Assembly (NCBI GenBank): GCA_002413305.1
Contig: DHWS01000013.1
Coordinates: 1-8,173, forward strand
Length of the DNA: 8,173 nucleotides
Reading direction: 5' to 3'
From: Actinobacteria bacterium UBA5176
GTDB lineage: Bacteria; Actinomycetota; UBA4738
In this document: positions 1-5,224 of the stretch, piece after piece
How positions within the stretch are numbered: position 1 is the first letter of the stretch
Layout of the letters: each line of letters opens with the position of its first letter
The notes under the pieces: model-generated
What the model was told of the DNA's origin: nothing
Database searches by the model: none
Seen by the model: the letters and a program-made list of their open reading frames with translations, nothing else
Translations under genes and position numbers: made by a program

Positions 1-138
1 GCCGCACGCGCCGCAGAACTTGGCGTTCGGTACGTTCGGAACTCCGCAGGACGGGCACGTGAGCGCCAAGCCCGATCCGCACTCGAGACAGAACTTCCGG
101 TCGACCGGGTTCTCGGTTCCGCATGCCGAACAGACCAC
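1..138 (-). CDS. Double zinc-ribbon protein, N-terminal fragment
   Basis: The 46 visible codons encode two tandem zinc ribbons of the CxxC...CxxC type: VCSACGTENP and KFCLECG form the first knuckle pair, LTCPSCGVPN and KFCGACG the second. The gene leaves the window at its 3' side, so the main body of the protein is not seen. In actinobacteria this N-terminal arrangement often precedes a class III adenylate/guanylate cyclase or a large AAA-ATPase/TPR regulator; that is family knowledge and cannot be tested here. I chose the GTG at 138 because it falls directly before the first ribbon, as is usual in these proteins, and is preceded by a G-rich stretch (rc of 144-149) that can act as a ribosome binding site. 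The frame stays open further upstream but without ribbon-like sequence. It is divergent from the ApbE operon. Confidence 0.75.
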   Translation of the reverse strand, partial: MVCSACGTENPVDRKFCLECGSGLALTCPSCGVPNVPNAKFCGACG

Positions 139-158
139 CTGCGCCCCCCGTGAATGGT

Positions 159-193
159 GGATAGAGAGAGTACCGCTCGAAGGATAGGGATAG
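159..193 (+). repeat. Three GGATAG direct repeats
   Basis: GGATAG occurs at 159-164, 182-187 and 188-193; the last two are exactly adjacent. They lie in the divergent gap, across the likely promoter of the zinc-ribbon gene. They could be regulator half-sites, but six-base repeats arise easily by chance. Confidence 0.35.
166..171 (-). promoter_or_regulatory. Possible -10 element for the zinc-ribbon gene
   Basis: On the minus strand TACTCT fits the actinobacterial TANNNT -10 pattern. It would start transcription near 159 and give an untranslated leader of about 20 bases before the GTG at 138. No convincing -35 hexamer is visible; the region where it should lie holds two of the GGATAG repeats. 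This is pattern inference only. Confidence 0.25.
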
Positions 194-315
194 TCGGGCG
201 GCCGGGCGCGCTTCGCCGCGGGCGGCTGCATCCGCCGCAGGTCCTTGGCTCCCGCGTACGCCCGGCTGGAGCCGGATGTCGTGCTCATCTCGAAACCGAG
301 TGTATGTGGGACTTC

Positions 316-351
316 GAGAGGGCCGATCCTCACCGAGCTCTCAGGTCGGCC
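316..351 (+). promoter_or_regulatory. Leader with competing inverted repeats ahead of the ApbE operon
   Basis: GAGAG at 316-320 can pair with CTCTC at 338-342. GGCCGA at 321-326 can pair with TCGGCC at 346-351, extended by CCT (328-330) with AGG (343-345) across a one-base bulge to give nine pairs. The two pairings interleave, so they are alternatives. The element ends 62 bases before the ATG of the first operon gene and could be a leader structure. It matches no riboswitch class that I can name. The rest of the 275-base gap (139-413) shows no open frame with a good start, and I found no TANNNT box on the plus strand. Confidence 0.3.
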
Positions 352-413
352 ACAGGCTCAACCCAGGACGCCCGTCCACCATGGGGGCTCGACCGACTGA
401 ACAGGAGGCCATC

Positions 414-764
414 ATGCAGCACCCGACGAACCCGGCTCGCAGACCAGGGCCGGCACACCGGCCGACCCGAACCGGACCAGGCAAGCGGACCAAGCGGCGG
501 CACGCCGCGGCTCGCTCGCGGATCGTGGCCGCGGCTCTGAGCGTCTCCGCCTTCGCCGGCCTCGGCGCGAACATGGCCGCCCGGGCCGCGACGACCGCCA
601 CCGCCTCCGCCACGAAGACGACCACCACGAGCTCCTCGGCGCCGACGACGAGCTCCACCACGACCGGCACCACGTCGGCTTCGAGCGCCGCCTCCTCGTG
701 GTCGGCGACACCGTCCTCCACCTCTTCCGGCCAGTCGGCCACCACGTCCAGCCGTGGAAGCTGA
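414..764 (+). CDS. Small membrane-anchored Ser/Thr-rich extracytoplasmic protein
   Basis: A 116-residue protein with three parts: a basic, proline-rich N-terminus (about 1-36, many Arg/Lys), one hydrophobic segment (about 37-56, IVAAALSVSAFAGLGANMAA), and a low-complexity tail of Ser, Thr and Ala (about 58-116). The positive-inside rule places the tail outside the cell. No enzymatic or FMN_bind domain is present. The ATG has a near-perfect Shine-Dalgarno (AGGAGG, 403-408, five-base spacing), which makes the start convincing. The 3' end overlaps the ApbE gene by 11 bases in another frame. It could be a surface anchor or spacer protein, an acceptor for ApbE, or the detached N-terminal anchor of ApbE itself (see findings). 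I do not recognise a named family. Confidence 0.65.
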   Translation: MQHPTNPARRPGPAHRPTRTGPGKRTKRRHAAARSRIVAAALSVSAFAGLGANMAARAATTATASATKTTTTSSSAPTTSSTTTGTTSASSAASSWSATPSSTSSGQSATTSSRGS

Positions 765-1713
765 GACCCGCTTCCGGGCGATGGGGTCCGACGTCCACGT
801 CGTGGTGGTCGGCGGGCCGCTCGACCTGCTCGAGGTGGCACACGACTTCATCGAGGACCTCGAAGCGCGGTGGAGCCGGTTCCGGCCGGCCAGCGAGGTC
901 AGCAGGCTCAACACGCTGGCCGGTATGCCTGTGCGGGTCTCGGAGCCCACGGTCGCGCTGGTCCAGCGGGCCATGGAGGGAGCTCGGATCACCGCCGGAC
1001 GGTTCGACCCCACGGTGCTCGGGGCCCTGATCCGGGCCGGGTACGACCGGAGCTTCGAGCTCCTCACGGACGAACCGCCCCCGGGCCGGTCGGGTCTGAC
1101 GACGGGCCACGCTGGGATCGTGGTGGACGCGAGCGCCTCGACCGTGATACTGCCGGGCGGCGTCGGCTTCGACCCGGGCGGCATCGGGAAGGGGTTCGCC
1201 GCCGACCTGCTGGTCGGCGAGTTGCTGGCCCGGGGGGCAGCGGGCGCATGTGTGAACGTGGGCGGCGACCTCCGGCTCGAGGGTGAACCGCCATTGGCAG
1301 GATCGTGGCTGGTGTCGATCGAGCACCCCGTCCGCCCGGAGCCGGCCGCGGTCGTGGGGCTTCGAAGCGGCGCCGTGGCGACGACCACCCGGGCCAAGAG
1401 GGCCTGGGGCGCGACCGGCGACCGGCGGCATCACCTGATCGATCCGTCCACCGGGGAGCCGGCGGCCACAGGATCGCTGTCCGCAACCGTTCTGGCGGCC
1501 GAAGCCTGGCAGGCCGAGGTCCTCGCGAAGGCGGCGTTCCTCGCGGGACCGTCCGCAGCCGGCGAGCTGCTCTCCGCCACCGGAACGGACGGTCTCCTGG
1601 TCACCGACGATGGGGAGGTCTGGACCACCGAAGGCTTCCGGCGGTTCGCGCGGCCGGAGCCGGCAGGGGTTCGAACCGCGCATCCAGCAACACTCGAAGG
1701 GAGCTTCCGATGA
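754..1713 (+). CDS. apbE: ApbE family FAD:protein FMN transferase
   Basis: ApbE enzymes cut FAD and attach FMN covalently to a Ser/Thr of extracytoplasmic target proteins, using Mg2+. The 319-residue product carries the family blocks in order: FRAMGSDV near 7-14, WSRFRPASEVSRLN at 40-53, GRFDPTVLGAL at 82-92, FDPGGIGKGFAADLL at 139-153, VNVGGDLR at 167-174, and HHLIDPSTGEPA at 226-237. Length is normal for the family. It has no signal peptide or lipobox of its own. The GTG start overlaps the preceding gene by 11 bases and lacks a Shine-Dalgarno, so it would depend on translational coupling. The C-terminal block that usually reads ADALAT is AEVLAK (254-259) here, with Glu255 and Lys259 at the usual Asp and Thr metal-site positions. 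Its TGA overlaps the next ATG (ATGA). Family assignment is secure; the target protein is unknown. Confidence 0.95.
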   Translation: MEAETRFRAMGSDVHVVVVGGPLDLLEVAHDFIEDLEARWSRFRPASEVSRLNTLAGMPVRVSEPTVALVQRAMEGARITAGRFDPTVLGALIRAGYDRSFELLTDEPPPGRSGLTTGHAGIVVDASASTVILPGGVGFDPGGIGKGFAADLLVGELLARGAAGACVNVGGDLRLEGEPPLAGSWLVSIEHPVRPEPAAVVGLRSGAVATTTRAKRAWGATGDRRHHLIDPSTGEPAATGSLSATVLAAEAWQAEVLAKAAFLAGPSAAGELLSATGTDGLLVTDDGEVWTTEGFRRFARPEPAGVRTAHPATLEGSFR

Positions 1714-2309
1714 GCTCCCAGATCTTCTGGTACTCGGCCCGCGCCGCCGGCATCGTCGCTTGGGCCCTGGCCTCCGCATCGGTGGTGTGGGGGCTGGCAC
1801 TCTCCACGCGGGCGCTCGGCAAGCGCCCTCGGCCGGCCTGGCTCTTCGACCTGCACCGGTTCCTGGGCGGCATCGCCCTCATCTTCACCGCGATCCACGT
1901 CCTGGCGGTCGTCGCCGACAGCTACGTGCACTTCAGCCTCATCGACGTGCTAGTCCCGTTCACGGGGACGTGGCATCCGGTCGCGGTGGCGTGGGGGATC
2001 GTCTCCCTCTACCTCTTGGCCGCGGTCGAGCTCACCTCGCTGGCTCGGGCGCGGATCCCGAAGAGGATCTGGCGGCGGGTCCACTTCGCGAGCTTCGCGC
2101 TCTTCGCGCTCAGCACGCTCCACGCCCTCACGGCGGGGACCGACCGGCGCTCCGGGCCGTTCGTGGTCGCTGTGGTCGCGGTGTGCAGCACGGTGGTCGT
2201 GCTCACGGCCATGCGGGTAGCCGCATCCGTTCGGCGCCGGCCAACGCTTGTTTCGGCGCCGGTCGCCCCTGCGACGCGGAGGTCGCTCGCTTCCTCCGCG
2301 TCGAACTGA
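1710..2309 (+). CDS. Ferric reductase-like transmembrane heme protein
   Basis: A 199-residue integral membrane protein with about five helices (roughly 12-32, 48-70, 91-111, 124-142, 150-171). Four histidines fall at the positions expected for two b-type hemes: His49 and His63 in one helix, His125 and His138 in another, 14 and 13 residues apart. This is the pattern of the ferric reductase-like/YedZ/NOX superfamily. There is no C-terminal NAD(P)H/FAD-binding domain, so electrons must come from or go to a partner. It overlaps apbE by four bases (ATGA) and has a GAAGGGAG ribosome binding site inside apbE, so the two are almost surely co-translated. ApbE plus a heme membrane protein suggests electron transfer across the membrane to an outside flavoprotein; that is inference. 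The last 30 residues are polar and not conserved-looking. Confidence 0.9.
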   Translation: MSSQIFWYSARAAGIVAWALASASVVWGLALSTRALGKRPRPAWLFDLHRFLGGIALIFTAIHVLAVVADSYVHFSLIDVLVPFTGTWHPVAVAWGIVSLYLLAAVELTSLARARIPKRIWRRVHFASFALFALSTLHALTAGTDRRSGPFVVAVVAVCSTVVVLTAMRVAASVRRRPTLVSAPVAPATRRSLASSASN

Positions 2310-2345
2310 AGTCCTCAGGTTTCAGCTGACCCCGTCCTTCGCCAC

Positions 2346-2388
2346 GGTCTCCAGCAGTCCGACCGCGGGGACGTTCGGTGAGGAGACC
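2346..2388 (+). terminator. Stem-loop after the ApbE operon, candidate terminator
   Basis: GGTCTCC (2346-2352) and GGAGACC (2382-2388) are perfect 7-bp arms. Inside them CCGACCG (2359-2365) pairs with CGTTCGG (2372-2378), with one C-T mismatch and a six-base loop. The structure starts 37 bases after the operon stop. No T-run follows, which is common for actinobacterial terminators. Because it also ends just before the promoter of the next gene, an operator or regulatory role is an alternative. Confidence 0.45.
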
Positions 2389-2390
2389 TA

Positions 2391-2421
2391 CTGAACTCCC
2401 CTTCGGCTTTGTGCCTAGACT
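2391..2421 (+). promoter_or_regulatory. Promoter of the beta-propeller gene (TAGACT -10), probably leaderless
   Basis: TAGACT at 2416-2421 fits the TANNNT -10 pattern, and CTGAAC at 2391-2396 is a partial match to TTGACA with a 19-base spacer. The last T of the -10 is eight bases before the ATG at 2430, so transcription would begin at or next to the start codon. The bases before the ATG hold no good Shine-Dalgarno, which fits a leaderless mRNA. Confidence 0.45.
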
Positions 2422-2429
2422 GATAGGCG

Positions 2430-3812
2430 ATGCGGATCGGAGCGCGGGCTTCGAGGCTGGTCGTGCTGAGCGCGTTCGTCCTGCTCGGGACGGGGCTGGC
2501 GCCGGCCGGGGCTGCCAGCAGGCCCCCGGCCCCAAACGTGCCACAGGCCTTCCCGGCCTGGCCGACGTACCACCGAACGAACCAGCGAACCGGCTACGAC
2601 CCGAACACACCTGCCATCGGGGCCCTGGCCGAGGCATGGAAGGCGACGCTGGACGGTGCCGTCTACGCCGAACTCCTCATGGTGCACGGCCACGTCATCG
2701 CGGCCACCGAGAACGACACGGTCTATGGGCTCGATCCGGTGAGCGGCCATGTGCAGTGGACACAGCACCTCGCAACACCGGTCCCGCTTTCCCAGCTGCC
2801 CTGCGGGAACATCGACCCGCTCGGGATCACCGGCACGCCGGCATTCGACCCAGTCACCCGGCGGCTGTTCGTGGTGGCGGAGTCTCGGATCAGCTCCACC
2901 TCGGTCCAGCACTGGCTGTACGCCCTGAACCCCGACACGGGGGCGGTGCTCGGCTCGCGACAGATGGACGCGCCGGGAAGCGATGCGGTCGCCCAGCAAC
3001 AGCGTGCCGCCCTCGTCGTGGCAAACGGCCGGGTGTATGTGGCCTACGGCGGCCTGGCGGGAGACTGCAGCGACTATCACGGCCTGGTGGTCGCCAGCCT
3101 CACCGACCTGACGGGTTCGCTCGAGTACTACTCGGCCGTCAACCTGGTCTCCAGCGCGATTCGGGGTGGGATCTGGGCGGCGTCGGGGCCAGCCGTCGAC
3201 CAGCACGGGAACATCCTGGTGGCCGTGGGGAACGGGCGGTCGAGCGCGCCGTTCGACTATAGCGACGCGGTCCTGAAGCTCGACGCCTCGACCAGCCTCA
3301 TCGACTATTTCGCTCCGTCCGAATGGGCGCAGGACAATGCGGCCGACCTGGACCTGGGCTCAACCGGTCCGGCGATCGTCGGACGCTTCGTCTACGCGGA
3401 CGGCAAGAGCGGGACCGCATACCTGCTGAAGCTGAAGGCCCTGGGACAGATCGGCGGCCAGCTCGACAGCGCGAGCGTCTGCGCGTCGTTCGGGGGGACG
3501 GCGCTGCTGGGAACCGTCCTGTTCGTCCCGTGCACGGATGGCATCCGAGCCGTCGATGTCGGGACCGGCACGATCGTCGTGACCTGGCACACGACACAAG
3601 GGACCGCGACCGGCCCGCCGGTCGTGGGCGGGGGGGCGGTCTGGAGCCTCGCCATCAGCACCGGCATCCTCTACGCCCTGAACCCGAGTACCGGCACGGT
3701 CATCACGTCGATCTCCGTGGGATCGGTCGAACACTTCGCCACACCGATGCTGTCCGGCGGGGACGTGTTCGTCCCGGTTTCCGACGGGGTCGTGGCGGTC
3801 AGCGGGGCTTGA
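2430..3812 (+). CDS. Secreted PQQ-type (WD40-like) beta-propeller repeat protein
   Basis: The 460-residue product begins with a Sec signal peptide: Arg-rich start, hydrophobic core about 10-24, and a likely cut after the Ala-Gly-Ala stretch near 28. The mature part opens with WPTYHRTNQRTGYDP (44-58), typical of the first PQQ-like strand. Repeated blade motifs follow, in which a 'V.A...D..VYGLDP.SG...W' pattern recurs: VYGLDPVSGHVQW at 98-110, LYALNPDTGAVLGS further on, then IRAVDVGTGTIVVTWH, LYALNPSTGTVITS and a closing VFVPVSDGVVAVSG at the C-terminus. Four cysteines in the mature protein could form disulfides. Members of this fold are binding scaffolds or quinoprotein-like enzymes; no dehydrogenase active-site motif stands out, so I name only the fold. 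It starts 120 bases after the ApbE operon on the same strand, with its own promoter and an intervening stem-loop. Confidence 0.87.
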   Translation: MRIGARASRLVVLSAFVLLGTGLAPAGAASRPPAPNVPQAFPAWPTYHRTNQRTGYDPNTPAIGALAEAWKATLDGAVYAELLMVHGHVIAATENDTVYGLDPVSGHVQWTQHLATPVPLSQLPCGNIDPLGITGTPAFDPVTRRLFVVAESRISSTSVQHWLYALNPDTGAVLGSRQMDAPGSDAVAQQQRAALVVANGRVYVAYGGLAGDCSDYHGLVVASLTDLTGSLEYYSAVNLVSSAIRGGIWAASGPAVDQHGNILVAVGNGRSSAPFDYSDAVLKLDASTSLIDYFAPSEWAQDNAADLDLGSTGPAIVGRFVYADGKSGTAYLLKLKALGQIGGQLDSASVCASFGGTALLGTVLFVPCTDGIRAVDVGTGTIVVTWHTTQGTATGPPVVGGGAVWSLAISTGILYALNPSTGTVITSISVGSVEHFATPMLSGGDVFVPVSDGVVAVSGA

Positions 3813-3887
3813 AGCGGCGGCCGGCCCGGGACGACGTCCTCAGCTCAGCCTTCGCCGGCGGTCCGGGGAGGCCGCGAGCGCCGACCT

Positions 3888-3992
3888 TCACGCGATGTCG
3901 CTGAGATCCGGGATCGACGTTTGCGTGGTGGTCGCGTCGCCGTTCAGGGCGGCCAGTAGGGCGTCGTCGCCCTGGGTGGCTGTTTTCCTCAG
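3888..3992 (-). other. Codon-biased open stretch after the add stop, in another frame
   Basis: Directly past the adenosine deaminase stop, the -1 frame continues for 34 sense codons to a TGA at 3888-3890. By hand count, G or C occupies 29 of 34 third positions, 21 of 34 first and 18 of 34 second, the usual order in coding DNA of such genomes. The peptide has an ordinary composition (for example GDDALLAALNGDA). No ATG, GTG or TTG opens this frame outside the add gene, so it is not an independent gene by normal rules. It may be the original C-terminus of the deaminase, cut off by a one-base loss in the C-run at 3992-3995. Confidence 0.35.
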
Positions 3993-5152
3993 GGGAGGGA
4001 GAGTTCGGCCTGCGCCTGCACCGCCCGCAGGTGTGCGTACCCCGGCTTGATGACCTCGTTGATGAGCCGGAGTCGGCCGTCGAACGCAACGAACGCGCTC
4101 TTCATGGCGTTCAGCGTGAGCCACTCCATCTCGTCCAAGCCGATTCCGAACGCGTCCACCAGCCGCCGGAACTCCTCGGTGGGCGTGATCCCGCTCATCA
4201 GGCGGTTGTCCGTGTTCACGGTGACCCGGAACCTGAGCCGCCGGAGGAGGTCGATGGGGTGCTCGGCGATGGACGGCGCGACCCCTGTTTGGACGTTGGA
4301 GGTGGGGCACATCTCGAGCGGGATCCGCCGGTCGCGGACGTACGCGGCCAGCCGGCCGAGCGCGGGCCGCCCGTCGGGACGGATCCGGATGTCGTCCACG
4401 ATCCGGACGCCGTGGCCAAGGCGTTCGGCTCCGCAGATCTGCAGCGCCTCCCAGATCGAAGGGAGCCCGTACCCCTCGCCGGCGTGGATCGTGAAGTGGA
4501 AGTTCTCCCGGGCGATGAGCTGGAACGCTTCGAGGTGCGCGGCCGGCGGAAACCCCTTCTCCGGCCCGGCGATGTCGAAGCCGACCACTCCTTCGTCGCG
4601 ATGCCGGACGGCGAGCTCGGCGATCTCCAGGGAACGGTGGCCGTCGCGCATCGCCGTGGCCAGGAACGCCATGGTGATCCCCCGGCCGGCACTTCCCCGG
4701 CGGAAGCCCTCCAGGACCGATCCGACCACCTCGTCCAGCGTCAGCCCCCGCCGCGTGCAGAGTTCCGGCGCCATGCGGATCTCGGCGTAGACGACGCCGT
4801 CGGCGGCCAGATCCTCGGCGCACTCCGCCGCGATCCGAGTCACGGCGTCCTTCGTCTGCATGACGCCGACGGTGTGCACGAACGTCTCCAGGTACAGCTC
4901 CAGGCTCAGCCGGTCGGCGCAGCGGTGGAACCAGTCCTCCAGCTCGGTGGGGTCCTCGGTGGGAAGGGCCGTGTATCCGGTCTCGCGGGCCAGCTCGATC
5001 ACGGTCCTCGGCCGGATGCCTCCGTCCAGGTGGTCATGGAGGAGCACCTTGGGAGTCTGGCGGATCGTGTCGGTGTCCAGCCCTCGGCGGGCTGCCGACA
5101 GCCAGCGAGGTCCAACTTCGGTGCCGGTGGGGTCGGGAGGAGGGCCGGTCAA
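3989..5152 (-). CDS. add: Adenosine deaminase
   Basis: Converts adenosine or deoxyadenosine to inosine and ammonia in the cytoplasm, part of purine salvage. The 387-residue protein has all metal and catalytic motifs of the zinc-dependent family: HDHLDGG at 39-45 (His39, His41), HAGEG at 223-227 (His223, proton-shuttle Glu226), GHG around His247, EMCPTSNVQTG at 280-290, and VNTDNRLMSG with zinc ligand Asp315. The second Asp of the textbook 'NTDD' is Asn316, as I recall from other actinobacterial enzymes. The frame allows only a TTG at 5152 as the conventional start: an in-frame stop lies just upstream, and the next candidate, a GTG inside KVLLHDH, would remove the N-terminal strand. TAGATT lies nine bases before the TTG, so the mRNA may be nearly leaderless. 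It is divergent from the GH3 gene. Confidence 0.95.
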   Translation of the reverse strand: MTGPPPDPTGTEVGPRWLSAARRGLDTDTIRQTPKVLLHDHLDGGIRPRTVIELARETGYTALPTEDPTELEDWFHRCADRLSLELYLETFVHTVGVMQTKDAVTRIAAECAEDLAADGVVYAEIRMAPELCTRRGLTLDEVVGSVLEGFRRGSAGRGITMAFLATAMRDGHRSLEIAELAVRHRDEGVVGFDIAGPEKGFPPAAHLEAFQLIARENFHFTIHAGEGYGLPSIWEALQICGAERLGHGVRIVDDIRIRPDGRPALGRLAAYVRDRRIPLEMCPTSNVQTGVAPSIAEHPIDLLRRLRFRVTVNTDNRLMSGITPTEEFRRLVDAFGIGLDEMEWLTLNAMKSAFVAFDGRLRLINEVIKPGYAHLRAVQAQAELSLP

Positions 5153-5161
5153 CTCGGGCGA

Positions 5162-5167
5162 AATCTA
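5162..5167 (-). promoter_or_regulatory. Likely -10 element of add
   Basis: TAGATT on the minus strand matches TANNNT and ends nine bases before the TTG start of add, so the transcript would have almost no leader. The same hexamer stands upstream of the sirtuin gene. It lies in the 72-base divergent gap (5153-5224), where I saw no matching -10 element for the GH3 gene. Confidence 0.35.
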
Positions 5168-5224
5168 GCAGGCGCCCGGAACGGCGCACCCGAACGCCGC
5201 CGCGCCTGCGACCATGGAGCCGCG

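Noticed and set aside
338..369. CTCTCAGG followed by GGAC, resembling the 3' part of a glycine riboswitch
   Set aside because: The conserved GCCGAAGGAGCAA-type core is absent, and the downstream genes have no link to glycine metabolism.
330..1800. Long open frames on the minus strand opposite the ApbE operon
   Set aside because: They are Arg/Gly/Pro-rich, match no family and mirror the biased codons of apbE and the small gene; typical antisense shadows in GC-rich DNA.
3895..4053. 52-codon plus-strand frame (ATG 3895) in the gap after the beta-propeller gene
   Set aside because: No ribosome binding site, overlaps the add gene antisense, and has no recognisable features.
4031..5224. About 400-codon upstream extension of the GH3 frame
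   Set aside because: It is antisense to the adenosine deaminase gene; the ATG at 5225 with ribosome binding site and signal peptide is clearly the true start.
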